The translations under genes were made by a program, and so were the position numbers. From contig NC_051126.1 of the NCBI RefSeq assembly GCF_014839805.1, forward strand, positions 9,060,609 through 9,124,608: a stretch of 64,000 bases of DNA. The letters run 5' to 3'. The notes under the pieces were generated by a model, which did not search any database, was not told where the DNA came from, and was given only the letters and a program-made list of their open reading frames with translations. The stretch is from Manduca sexta. Its lineage: Eukaryota > Arthropoda > Insecta > Lepidoptera > Sphingidae. Positions 20,986-32,795 of this stretch are shown here, one piece after another; position 1 is the first letter of the stretch, and each line of letters begins with the position of its first letter.

Positions 20986-22560
20986 TACAATATTTCCTTT
21001 AGAAACTTTGACAATATTTTTGAAGCAATTGGGATTTTTATTTTTTATTTTACATCCCTTACGAAACTTCTATGCATATTGCATGTATAACCACCGATAC
21101 CGTACATCCACATTGGCGTGTCTATATTTGCATAGATTATCTCAAACGCAGCACACACAATGTTCAGCGCCGGCGCAGCTCTGGACGCGCTCATTACGCT
21201 GTCAAGCCGGTGGGAGCGGATTCCATCATGTCTTGTACGATTGAAATCTTCGAAGAATTTGTTACTGTCTTTGCGTTTGGTATTTTGTGAAATATAGCTG
21301 AGAACACAGACATATCTTTACACTGACACTGGCGATAAATAGGCGTACTTAGTTGCCGGAAACAATTTTATTATACAGTGTAGTGCGTAAAGTTCAAATT
21401 TATAAAATAACGTATGCGTACTTAATAAATCAAAATATAGGTATGATCACAAACAATGCGGTGTTTACTTAAGGGTATTTAAAACATGACTTGTTCCTTT
21501 CATGTCTGTGCGTGTATTTGCACGACTTATTTCTAGTTTTTATGTAATAACTCACAGTCAGTATAACTATTATAGAAAACAGGGAGCATTTATAAATATT
21601 GTCAGACAATCGTTATAATTTTTAGAGATTAAAACATGGCTATATCTAATACGAGTTACAATTGAGTCATCAGTATCCTCAACTCGTCGGCAAGTCTGAA
21701 TGAAGCTATAAAACGGAATTAAAATGTAAGTTTAGTTTATTCCACGTATAATTAAGATGTTATTACTTATGAAAAACCACTAGATGAAGAAGAAAACATT
21801 TACGACCAGCAATTTGTATATACATTTTGAACTGCATCCAATCTGTGTAAGTGCAATGTTGAGTCTATTATAAAACGAAATAATTGCACCAGTTTCCAAC
21901 AACGATGTTAATTAAAATAATTTCACGATAGAGTGGTATCTTTAAACAATTTATTTATTGCACGCAGTATAAGTAGTTTAAGTAATGAACAAACATCTTC
22001 TGTAGACAACTTCTAATTACCGTGCCAATATGAAAATACGGCGCCTGTAAATATATATTCTATTTGAACTCTGGTTAGATAGAGTGCCGGATTGGTTTAC
22101 TAATTTAATGGCCCTTTGAAATTAATGATTTCGCTTTGTTAAAACTAAACACTGACTGAATCTAATGTCGTGTGCCAACATTAACTTAAGCTTTCTGCAA
22201 ATAGCGTGGGTGTTGGAACTATATTATGAAAACAATAACGAGTACAGAAACTGACTTTTCTGATAAAACAAATTTCTCTCGTTACCAGGATCGAATACGC
22301 GGTCTCTTTTATAGGCTGACTTATCGCCCACTATGCAATGGAGGAAAATTACTAAACGCAATCTTTAAAAGCTATAAATTCAGACGGAAAGGCTCACACG
22401 GAACCGAAATAGAACTATAAACTTCCGTCAGTTTGTGTTCATTACCGACACGAACTACCAGGACAACATAGCCCTGTGAAACCTTTTTACGTCCATATAA
22501 AATACTATGCCTCATTTAGTCTCACTGCGGTCTATTCAGTCTGGAGAACAAATACCTGAA
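20986..22560. other. Mostly AT-rich DNA, no gene recognised
   Basis: A GC-richer patch at 21,155-21,235 gives overlapping short open frames on both strands, none with a domain I recognise. The plus-strand 64-codon frame at 22,226-22,420 also lacks recognisable features. Confidence 0.5.
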
Positions 22561-22645
22561 CATTTGATTTATAGGCGCTTACTCATTGCGCGTGCGCGCT
22601 CTTTGATACACCGATACACCGACCCCGCAACGGATGACCGCCGCT
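22561..22645. promoter_or_regulatory. GC-rich island with NRF-1-like palindrome
   Basis: TGCGCGTGCGCG at 22,587-22,598 matches the NRF-1/EWG consensus exactly when read on the minus strand. It is followed by the tandem GATACACC GATACACC (22,605-22,620) and the GC-rich CCGACCCCGCAACGG. The tight local change in composition suggests a conserved regulatory site, but nothing transcribed can be identified beside it. Confidence 0.4.
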
Positions 22646-23764
22646 TGCAAACAATATGAACGTAATTTCTAATTGTTAGTACTTTTTAATTAAAATGATT
22701 GTGACCTGGTTTTAATTTGCTTTTATATTTGCGTAATCGATCTTTCTAAGTACATAACATGTTAACATTATTCACACGGTAGACGAAGACACACAAATAA
22801 TAATTATAATTAATTGAATCCAGTATTCTTTGTAGAATTTCCCCTCTTTCTCTCGGGTGAGAGCACCCGCTCGTCACAAATCTTGTCGGGGCTTTCTTCA
22901 AGTAAACTGTGGTATTCTATGTTTAATAGTTTAAAAACTTTATCGTTTTATTGTTTTGTTTCACATGTAACTTTAAGTCTGTATAAAATTGTAGTGTTTC
23001 ATGAAATTAATATCTGTTTGCAAACGTATAAAATAAATTTTAAAAATATCCTAGAATATTCAATACTGCAACAAAATCTCGCTATAAATTAAAGAGATTT
23101 CCGAACTGTCTGGAATCGAAGAGAAATCCATACAAACCTTCACTTTACATAACGTTTATATAGAAACAGGGCTTACGCTTTCTACTTTATAATTCCCTAG
23201 TATTACTAACATTATAATTATGTTCTCATTAAGTATTGGCAACACGATAACCATCGAGGGATTGCGAGAATATTAGTTGTTATCTCAATTAAATATCTTT
23301 CGGCTGACTTCAATCATTCAAGTACCCGCCCGTTGATTTAAATGTAGGTGGTCCATATTTTTTGCTGTGATTTTATTGAATATATTTATACATACTTTTT
23401 TACACTATGATATAAGACAAATCTTCAAAAGGGTCTAAAAACGATCAATCTGTAATGAAATACTTATTAGTCTCACTAATATGCCTGCAATACAACTGAA
23501 TACACACCTGGTAAGCATGCAACTTGTTTCCATACTTTACAAATGAAGATCGCCAGTAAGCAATCTGACACGTTTGCGCACGAACATATTAACCAGAGTG
23601 AATATTATATATATCAGCAGTCGCGTAAAAATAATTGTCAACAAAGTAAATTACCGCCTCCACTAGATGTTTCTCGCGGCTTAGTCCACGTGAAAAGATT
23701 ACCCTTTACAAAGGTCTTTAAATTATTGTATGACGCCCGCGCCACCTACTTTTTGTAAATAGAT
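22646..23764. other. AT-rich DNA, no gene recognised
   Basis: A 92-codon open frame at 22,814-23,092 is dominated by AT-rich codons and has no recognisable domain. A small hairpin, CGGGTG/CACCCG, occurs near 22,855. Confidence 0.5.
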
Positions 23765-23875
23765 TATAGGACGAGACGAGCATGCCGCTCGCCCTGATGG
23801 TAAGCGATACGACCATACATAAACAGTAGCAACACAATATAGAACTTTGAATTACAAAATGTTGCGTGGCATTCC
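23765..23875 (-). mobile_element. LINE-type 3' tail, 'gatggtaagcgatacgaccg' family, copy 3 (truncated)
   Basis: GACGAGACGAGCATGCCGC, CCTGATGGTAAGCGATACGACC, ATAAACAGTAGCAACAC and TTTGAATTACAAAATG match the outer 110 bases of copies 1 and 2. The A tail itself is lost on the left, and the body breaks off at about 23,875, where a different element type begins. Confidence 0.68.
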
Positions 23876-23894
23876 ATTTCTTTCGAATTGTTTT

Positions 23895-24052
23895 AAAAAA
23901 TGTATATTTCCCATTGGAACAAATTACAATATAAAAAGCCTGTGTGTTAATTCAAAACACTGTTTACCCGTGGGTCGAATTTCATACAAATCCGTTCAGT
24001 TGTTTCTGCCTTTACTGCCAACAAACATCCAAACATTTTCACAATTTATAAA
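23895..24052 (+). mobile_element. Decayed element of the 'gcccgcgg' type, copy 3 (right half)
   Basis: CCTGTGTGTTAATTC, CCCGTGGGTCGAATTTCATAC, AATCCGTTCAGTTGTTTCTGCC and ACAAACATCCAAACATTTTC match by eye the right half of the common lepidopteran element (cgaatttcatccaaatccgttcagc ... acaaacatccaaacattc). The GC-rich left edge is missing. It lies directly beside the truncated LINE tail. Confidence 0.65.
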
Positions 24053-26257
24053 CAATGTACAAATGTAATCGATTTTTAAATAGTAAAGTTTTCGGAATAT
24101 CAATCTGGTAAAGAGATGAATAAACGTGTGTACATCGCGTCCTTACCGCTGCCTTCAACTGTCAACATATAAATAAGTTTATTGTAGTTACTTGTATTTA
24201 AAGAATTGTCACTTTGCGTATTAACTTACATAATATGGCATGCTATAACGCAATGTCACGACTTTTCTAGAAATTTAATATTGATGTTATATTCGTGTAT
24301 TTTTTATAGATATTTCTTATTCATTTCGAGTCTTACTAGATCGCTTCAAAATTTCTGACTGTTCCCAGATTTCGACACATCATAAATTGCAATATTAAAG
24401 TTACTCTATTTTGTCTTTTATAATTTAAGTAGTGCCGTTTTAGTTGTTATTTTCATTTCCCAATACAAGAAAGATGATTAAAAACGTTCAAGTTGCGCAA
24501 AATCCAAAACCTGCTTATATTTGTTTATCGGAAACACATTTAAACTTAATAAAATCTGTTGCAATACATCCTGTATAAACTTACACCACATAAGATTTTA
24601 TTTATAATTAATCGCACGCCGACAAGCTGTCGTGCAATATTCCAAGTTTAAGTCAGCGCGGGACTCATTAGAGTCAAGATTAGGACAGACGGTGTAAGTG
24701 CAGGATGTCGATTTGGGGCAGCAGCGTAACGTCTGGCTGTGTCAAAGAGCGTACAGGAACTATTAATAGGTAGGCCAGTGGACGTTACAAAATTGGCAAA
24801 TTCTATCGGAGAGTAAGAAATCTTTTAAAATATGAAATCATTATTTAAAGAACTATTATGTTAAGCCAATATTTTTTCACGCAAGGATTTACAGAATTCT
24901 TATTTTAAAGAAAACCTACAAGCATATAATGATAAAACATAGCATAAAAGAATTTAGGTAACACATAGGTAGATTGGTTATAGAAACCTGACTATGTTAT
25001 CAGCACATCTTGCTCGTGTGAATACAACGCACCAACACTACCCTACGGGTATACTTGACTCATGTGAGCTTACATAGACTATGATAATAGTAGTTATTTC
25101 CTACTTTAGATCATGTATCTATGAATTTATGGCCTAAAGTCTAAACAAATATGTAATGTGCACTATATCTATACAGCTTTGAAGAAACGATCCAATCATT
25201 AAATAATGTCATTTTCTACAATATAACTGTACAGTATTTACTTGTACGTCCCGCGGCTCTATCACAAGCAGTATTTACAATCTACGTACTCTATCATTTA
25301 GCTATTTGCCATCGAGTTATTAGCTTAGTGGTGGTATTCGTTAATGGGCTTGTACATATAAAATAGTAACATGGGAAAGGAATTTTCCCTCTTTTGTACC
25401 CTAGTGCTTATATAGATATATTGTTTCCTGAATTTTATTATAAGCTCTAACCCGCGCCGCACGTGTTAATGCTATGAAGACGTTTAATATAAATTACTCT
25501 CTTTAATCCAATAAGGGATTTTGATATTCATTTTGCTAATCCTATAAGAGACATGCGTTAAGTGGTAATTTACTAATATATTTTATATAAACGTGACCTG
25601 ATCCCAATAAAATAATCAGTTCAAAGTACTAAATGGGAATTATAGATTAATAACCAAAAACAAGGTTTGGTTCCATAAAGGGCCGGTTGTGAACCCGCAC
25701 CCGCTGCGGCAGTACGTAACACAAACAACCGCTTGTCCACACTGTTTGAAATCACTTTGAGAACTGGTCATTATTTTTCATTGGATTACTACCGATTCGA
25801 CATTGACGACTTAATTGTATGGATTTGCCGTCCGTTATAAAATAAATAAACAGCGTTCTAATGATTTTATAATTGTTAAACTGTTTATTGCTGTCGAGTG
25901 ATAAATTGCGGCTTGTGTTGATAGAGGAGTTATTTTGGTTCGTTTTTGCTCCCGTATTTTAATAACACAGTGATTTATTACTGAGAAGATTTCATCATAA
26001 TTTGACAAGCAATGAAAATTGTTCTCAGATAGCTGAGGTATTCCTGAATTATGTTATTAACCTTTGGTTTTGCTGATTAGTAATCATATAATAATGACAT
26101 TCGAATAAAAACACGTTATGCGTACTATAACAATGAACTATAAACATAATGCATACCATGCAAAATACAAATTACTGTCAACATACGCGCAGTATGTACA
26201 CCTTCATAGTTTCACTACATACGTAGACAAATGATGATATATAACTAAGTATTGTTC
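24053..26257. other. 2.2 kb, no gene recognised; one GC-richer patch
   Basis: The GC-richer patch at 24,608-24,760 contains an open frame of 29 codons ending at a GTAAGT donor-like word (24,694-24,699). It has no acceptor site, so it was not called as an exon. A CACGTG E-box occurs near 25,460. The rest is AT-rich and featureless. Confidence 0.5.
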
Positions 26258-26470
26258 AATGCTCCGCCCGCGAGAAAAACTTTACCCAGTTTAAAGTTCC
26301 ACTGGGTACTTTTCCAGGTAAAAACGTAGCCAATAATCATGTATTATACTAATCCACGTTATGGTCTATCAGTGAGCTAAATTGGATTTCTTTTTCAGAT
26401 ATTGCTGCATCTTACAAACATCTAAAAATCAACAAGCTTTCGCATAACATGTTATATTAGTAAAAGAAGG
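26258..26470 (+). mobile_element. Decayed element with 'gcccgcgg' core, copy 4
   Basis: GCTCCGCCCGCGAGAAAAAC, ACTGGGTACTTTTCCAGG, AACGTAGCCAATAATCA, CAGTGAGCTAAATTGGATTTC, GATATTGCTGCATCTTACAAAC and CTTTCGCATAACATGTTATATTAG appear in the order expected for this element type. The end resembles the usual 'tttcgcataataatattagta'. This is one of the more complete copies. Confidence 0.68.
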
Positions 26471-27781
26471 TCATAATATGTAGAGTTTTCAGAACATGTG
26501 ATACCGTAACATGTATCGACGTTCAGCGGTGAGATAAGAAACATCGTGTTCTGAGACATTATCTCCACTGAAGTTTACAAGCGCTAAAACTTCACTAAAC
26601 ATATTAACTTCAACAAATGGTGTAGCGCAATAAAAATATTTGAAAAAAGGAACAGCTAAATAGTAGTTCGACGCTCAATTACAGACTGTCAAAACGATTT
26701 TGAAGTCTAGTTTTAATAAGTTTAACGTTGAAATTTCATTGACATTTCAAAAGCAGTATAATATAATACATTGAAGTGCATTGAGATATGTAGCAAAGCC
26801 CATCTCCCCTAGTAATTGCGGAACGTTCTACAAATTCCACGTTAACTTGCAAGACGCTTGCGTCCCATTATCACTTCAGAAGCCTAATTGGTTAACTTAT
26901 AGCATATGGTCTACAAGTCAGTCGTGATTTAAAAAAATACATTAGGCAATCCACAATTTCAACGTAGCATTTTTTACCAGTAATTACCCTGGCTACTTTG
27001 TTTTACTAGCCAGAACATGATAGTGGTCACGCATTGTGCTTGGTGTCGGAAATAAACACTGTTTTAGTACCTACCGAGCTGGACCCTCAAATATGACAGA
27101 ATGACCGATTAGTAAATATTTAGATATGTAAATAGTACATTATATGTCATCCCAGGACTTTCTATTAGCTAAGAAATCTAAATGAATTAAAACTTTTTAT
27201 ACAATAGAATCATAACTTTCATTAAATTTCATTAAGCAGTCTATGCGTTATTAGCTTAAAAAAATCCAAATAACTTAAAAACTGTTATACCAATAAAATA
27301 TAATGTTCTTTCTCCATTCTGTTAAAATTATTAGTTAAAAGACCAGCAGTTTATTATCGCATAAGTAGCTTTTGTCATTCAAACTTAAACCCTATTAACT
27401 ATTGAGTAAAAAGATAAACGCAAATCTAATAACATGTTCCCCTAAGGACCAATGTTGGTATAACCAAGGCTTTATTTCAAATCTGCTTGTTATAGTTGAA
27501 AAACGATCCCGGAGATGTAGTGTATTGGCTAACTATACCTCAGGGCAATTAGTAAGTTTCACTGCACTGCCTGGCGGCGTACCATCGCTACTTTATTACC
27601 GCATTTAATTAGTTAACTGAGTGTTGCTGAGTAAAATTTTGATGTGCGTGTTATGGTGTTTATATAATGACTATGCTGATTTAAATAGTTGTAACTATAA
27701 AATATAGAGAGCAAAATAGATATTTATTCGCTATTTCTGTTGATAATGTATTTTATGTACCTTTGGAATATGATTTTGGAT
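26471..27781. other. AT-rich unique DNA, nothing seen
   Basis: A 68-codon open frame at 27,402-27,608 has no recognisable features. No repeat was recognised. Confidence 0.5.
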
Positions 27782-27948
27782 TCTATAATAATATTATAAA
27801 TGCGAAAGTATCTCTGTTCCGCCCAATCCAGTAAACTGATTTTTATGAAATTTAGTACAAAATCACATTGAAGCCTAAACCAGAACTACTGCTTTTTTAT
27901 GTCCTATTAATAACTTCCACGTGGATGAAACGATAAGCAAAAGCTAAT
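27782..27948 (-). mobile_element. Decayed element of the 'gcccgcgg' type, copy 5
   Basis: At the left is TATAATAATATTATAAATGCGAAAG, a typical terminal block of this element type. TTTTATGAAATTTAGTAC follows, and at the right CCACGTGGATGAAACGATAAGCAAAAGCTAAT is a decayed form of the GC-rich edge (cacgcgggtgaagccgcgggcaaaagctagt). Both ends are present, so the copy is probably full-length at about 167 bp. Confidence 0.65.
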
Positions 27949-29509
27949 AATTTAATAAACAAAATAACCATCATTCCAACAGTTCAATTCTAAATCTAGA
28001 ATGACCATAACGGCATCAAGAGTGACCTCTTCACGTAGCACTACGCATGGAACGTGATTTGAACGATGCAGAAATGTCCATTGTCCAGAAACTGAACCAC
28101 GAACTTAACCCTACCGGCTGGTGTCGCTGAATAAGTCTAACACATAACAAGTAACAGAGGTTGAATATAAATTCCTAAAGAATTATAATGTTTATGGTGT
28201 AAAACTCTCTAAAACCTTCTCAACAAAGGGTATACATCAAGACAATATAATATATACAGGAGCCACAAAGGTTGAATATTGTTGGTTAAAGAATTTTTAT
28301 GTTTTTCTTATAACAATACCTATTAACCGGTTTAAAAACATCCATACCTCCTACTTTCGAATTATTCACATTAAAAAATGGTGCCCAAATCAGTGATCTT
28401 CCGGCTACTTTATGACGTTGTTTTTTTAGTTCAATGGTAAATGAATGTGCAAAATCTACTGAACTATATTATAACCGATTAATTTATTAATGTATAGTTT
28501 TTGCTTTGAGATTTTGGACACGGATTTTATTGTTAGATTTTTTAAATATATTGACTATGGTGTTTTCTCGGTTATTATTTTATTTCTAACACAATTTTCA
28601 ACCAATGTGCAATACTTTATTACATACTGAAAAAATGAAATCTCTAATACGTTAAGAAAATTATAATTTTCATGTTAATAAATAAATAATATAAACATTG
28701 TAAATATAATATTATACGTTTATAATGTTATTTAAAATGTTTCGAAGCGTATCTGCATCACCACATTACACATGGCAGGTCTTGAGTACTAACCGCGATT
28801 GCCCTATCTTATCCACATTATCACAAATTCAGTATGGACATAACCATTCGTCGTAAACATTTTCAATACTTATTGCCTCCATAGTTATAACAGCAATATA
28901 GTAAAATATGCCTTTTTACAAGATGCGTGGTATGGATAAATAATTTTACTATGAAATACTTAAGCTTCTATATTACCTAATGGCTAAAAACCTTTACTTA
29001 GTGTAGTACAAAATATTGTAGTTACTAGAAAAATCTAGAAGTACAAATTATGTCAGCAATTTTTTATTAAAATACAAATTATAATTTATTAGGGATAAAA
29101 ATCAATTATACATATTTTTTTATAAAAGTAACATTACATAAATATCGAAGATAAATGTACAATGAACTACATTATCCAATAACTAAAATCATCTCAAAAT
29201 TCATCCCAAGAGGGCCTAAGTTCCTTTCCTAAAATTGTTTGACTGAAATTTAATATTATTATAGAAAAAATTCTAAAATCTGTTTCCTCGATAGACTCAC
29301 GAACTAAGAACGGTAGGTACAGTACATTGCTAAGCTCCCGCTGCCGGGATACAAATAATACCATAAATTATATCAGCAATACATAATTTAATTCAGTTAC
29401 GAGCAAAATTATCACACAATTAGGCATCAGAAGCACCGCGGACATAACTAGTGTCATTGTTAAGCAAGTTTTAATCAGCGTTAGAGATTTATGCGCAGAC
29501 GCATTCGGT
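27949..29509. other. AT-rich unique DNA, nothing seen
   Basis: No gene or repeat was recognised in this 1.5-kb block. Confidence 0.55.
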
Positions 29510-29640
29510 ATAAGTTAGAGAACGCCGGCGGCACTGTCGCGAATGATTAAAGGTTCTGGTTCGATTCCCGATGCACTGTACAATGTAACTGGCCTTTGGC
29601 GAGAGCAGGTTGATTGAGATTAAAGTTAGCACGCGTTTTC
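29510..29640 (+). mobile_element. B-box-bearing fragment, possible SINE remnant
   Basis: GGTTCGATTCCCG near 29,562-29,574 is a strong Pol III B-box match in a locally GC-rich patch that begins with GCCGGCGGCACTGTCGCG. No acceptable A box is seen 30-60 bases upstream, and the patch does not fold as a tRNA by eye. It may be an unfamiliar or decayed tRNA-derived element. Confidence 0.3.
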
Positions 29641-30399
29641 TAGGAAGTTTGACATTTAAAATCATTAAAACAGAGGTATGGATATGCTTACATCATTATG
29701 CAATGTAAAGCCTTGACGATATTCGAAAGATGCTAATGTAATCTTGAGAAACAGCTTAATGACATTATATTGTTTTCATATTTTTGTTCGTAATAATTAA
29801 CTTTTTATTTTAATTGTTCAGGCCTGCCTCATGTGTCTCATTTTTATAAGTGATCATAAACAACGTCCAAAGACACTGGTGATACACTTGTGTGCATCAT
29901 ATTGTGTTGTCTTCAAGTAATATTATAATTATTAGCAAATGTTATTGAGATCCTTTTCACTTCCATAATAATTAGCAGCTCAGTGAAGAAAAAAATAACA
30001 GGAGAATATTATCAATTGTTGTACGTGGTCTTTGGATAAATTGCTACTTACAAAGATAGTTGTCAAAGTAGCTGGCTTGTAATTTATGTCATTATACAGC
30101 AAAAAAATATTCCTGACCCGGGGTATTTTTAAATTCCTCCATACTAATGCGAATGGCACAAAATGACAAGGTTCTGTTATAAAATGATAATACATGAAGA
30201 GTAGAACCTTGTCTTTGTAAGTCAGCTATATGAACAAGCTTACGAGGTGACGACGGTGTCACATGTTATCCAGTAGTAATAGTCGTTAATTCGTGTTAAC
30301 AGCAAAATTCCCGCAACAAATTTACAGTTAATTATTTGATCATTTTACAATAATGTGTCCGAGTTAGTTACTATCACTAGTTCTGCGGTTTGACGAGAC
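29641..30399. other. AT-rich DNA, nothing seen
   Basis: A minus-strand frame at 29,980-30,195 has no recognisable content. Confidence 0.5.
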
Positions 30400-30480
30400 T
30401 ATGCAAATAAATGACGAGATGTAATCACTCGCTTGTTGGTAAGCCTCATCTTTACCCATAAACCTAGTACCTGTACCATG
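30400..30480 (-). mobile_element. Possible decayed LINE-tail fragment
   Basis: ATGACGAGATGTAATCACTCGC, TTGGTAAGC and TACCCATAAACC recall the order of the 'gacgagac ... gatggtaagc ... gcccataaac' tail family at 7.5 and 10.4 kb. Divergence is high and the flanking blocks are missing, so this is tentative. Confidence 0.3.
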
Positions 30481-31680
30481 CAGTTCGCCGCGGCGTTAGA
30501 AAAAATAATATATAAGTAATCAAAAGCCTTCATCTATCATATCAATGAGAAAGCGATTTTATTTTACTTCTTTTTTAAATCTTTATTTAAGAAGCTTCGT
30601 CATATTTTTATAAAATGTCGCTCCGTATGTCCGGTTTTATTGGTTTTTACTCACTTTTCAAACATTTAAAATATTTTTTTAATAGCGCTCTACCCCGTTT
30701 GACGCAGATGCTAAATACAAACTATGTATATTGCCTACATTAACACCTAAAGTTTGAGGTCCTATCTGCACAAAGTCTGGCAAAATTTGGTATCTTCTCT
30801 AACTCCACAGTGGGAGCAATTTTATTGTACTCTATTAAAATATTAAATTTTGCATCTTTGAACAGTTTGCGATCACATGGCCTGTGTTTCTTTTAAATTA
30901 ATTAATATGAATACCAAATATTGATTCAAGTATTAAAGCCAACACATGCCTCATTAAACGGAACATGCGATTATTCAATTATATTCATAATAAATTCGGT
31001 CAACGACTTTATAACACGGATCCAAATCGTGACGTGGGAAATGTGCTGTAGATTTTATAATGAATAGGCCATTGCCTTTTCGTTCTCCAAAACTATTCCG
31101 CACGTGTAAGAATGAGTTCGAAAAAATACGATGAACTCTTTGAAATACTATAGCCGAGATCTCAGCTGTCGATACAAAACTAATTTTTGTTTTATTGTAA
31201 CTCTTTGTATCGAATACGTCCTGATACGACAAGAAAATTAAATATCGTATAACCAAGCGACAGGTATGCCGCCCATAATAATTACTGTTTAAATTTGGAT
31301 CTGCATGTTTCGTATAAGAAGTTTGGATGCCTGAGAGTTTCACATAAGAATTTCAAAAGTTTTAAAGTATAGCAAAACATATTATGATACAGATGTTAAA
31401 GTATATATTTATGATGTCTTAATGTGTGTTGCCTTTTGAACATGTTTTTATAATAAAATAAAAAAGAAATGAACAAAGCTACTAGTCACATTTAAAATTA
31501 GTAAACTATAGACCTGTTAAATTTCCGATATATAGAAGATACTCAAACAATAAACTCATGACGTATCAAACAAATATATTCAGTGTTGTTCTACGGTTAT
31601 AACACCACTAAGACAAGACATTACCTATATCGTTTAAACCTATCTAACACATTCCAAAAAGTTCAATGTTAATACAACAA
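30481..31680. other. AT-rich DNA with the longest open frame of the window
   Basis: A minus-strand frame of 122 codons at 30,975-31,343 is the longest in the window. It has no signal peptide, transmembrane run, zinc-finger pattern or other motif I recognise. A rough estimate for AT-rich DNA of this size puts the longest chance frame near this length. It is left as unsupported and not called as a gene. Confidence 0.45.
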
Positions 31681-31689
31681 AAGGTGTTG

Positions 31690-31860
31690 TTAAGGTAAAC
31701 CATCCGCAACGCGGATATAATGTGGATATGCGGGTAGTTTATTGAATGTAAAGCGTCCGCCCACGCAGGGCGCGCGGCCTTGTGCGGATACTCGGATACT
31801 CCCAGCCTCGGTTATCGATGCATTTTTAGTTGTTTATGTACGATGTGCCAATCCGCGTTT
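31690..31860. promoter_or_regulatory. GC-richer island, candidate regulatory element
   Basis: CpG-rich words are concentrated here: ATCCGCAACGCGGAT (an inverted repeat), GCAGGGCGCGCGGCC, the tandem CGGATACT CGGATACT, and TTATCGATGC. The surrounding kilobases are much more AT-rich. No open frame with splice signals was seen. Its role is inferred only from composition. Confidence 0.3.
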
Positions 31861-32721
31861 GATAGTATAATGTATGTACGGTCGGAAGATACGCGATTTA
31901 AATTACTTAGAGGCATTTGTTTCACAGGTCATTATTTTTAATTATGATTTTTTTTCTATTTAAAGGAAGAAAAACATTCTCATAATATATTAATTATTAT
32001 TTTTCCTAAAATTGTTTATTAAGTAAACAATAAGTAGCCAAATCCTATAAGTAGGGCCAAAAATATTTTTACGCGATGTAAACACTTAAAAAAACATCCT
32101 GTTCCAAACCTGTAATGGTCTAAAATCAAATATGCAAATTTTACAAATCCCTTGAAAAAACCGCGTTGTTCCTAGAGCTTTATAATTTACATAAGATATT
32201 GGATACCAAACGAGCACTTTATTATTTTTACGACCACATAATTCAGATATAACCATTTTGGTGACAATGTACGAACTATGGCAATAGTAGAAAAACTTCT
32301 CTTTGTAGTTACCCGCCCACGCGGCACGAAGCTTGTTTGACTGCATCCTGGGACGTTAACATATTTTTTACTATATAAGCTCCTAGATATAATTATTTAT
32401 TGACAATCAATAGTTATAGCTACAGCTACTTATAAATATTTAGTAATTTATTAATGTAAACATGAGACTATTTTCATTCTTGATTTTGGTTAACAATAAT
32501 ACCATCAATAAAAAGACTTATGATTACATTGGTTATGTACTTACGTATCTACAATACATGCGGTCTAACCACAGCGACAAGATATGAGAAAGAGAGAGTA
32601 TAATATAGAGAATATTAATAATTACAAACTCAAAAATGAGCGTGAAGTTCACGATGATATGTATGTGATAGGTTTAGGAAATAAAGACAATCGTTTTAAA
32701 TAAAACTCATAAGTTAATCTG
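31861..32721. other. AT-rich DNA, nothing seen
   Basis: An 86-codon minus-strand frame at 32,086-32,346 has no recognisable domain. Confidence 0.5.
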
Positions 32722-32795
32722 ACACGTGGACCGAATTCATGACTCCGCACGGTAGTCGCACCGTAATACAGCCACGCTACCAAGGCAGTCTTGAC
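32722..32795 (-). mobile_element. Head fragment of a 'cttcgggg-tail' SINE
   Basis: In the minus sense this reads CTTGGTAGCGTGGCTGTATTACGG then TGCGACTACCGTGCGGAG, matching the tRNA-like head of the copies at 14,290 and 15,505 (ggtagcgtagttgtattacggt). The B-box region is degenerate and the body is missing. Confidence 0.6.

Noticed and set aside
22814..23092. 92-codon plus-strand open frame
   Set aside because: AT-driven composition rich in Phe, Leu, Ile, Ser and Asn, no domain, and no splice or start context.
24608..24699. Possible short exon ending at GTAAGT
   Set aside because: The 29-codon frame ends at a good donor word, but there is no acceptor with a pyrimidine tract between the upstream stop and the frame.
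30975..31343. 122-codon minus-strand open frame, the longest in the window
   Set aside because: No domain, signal or compositional sign of coding, and the length is close to the longest chance frame expected in 64 kb of AT-rich DNA.
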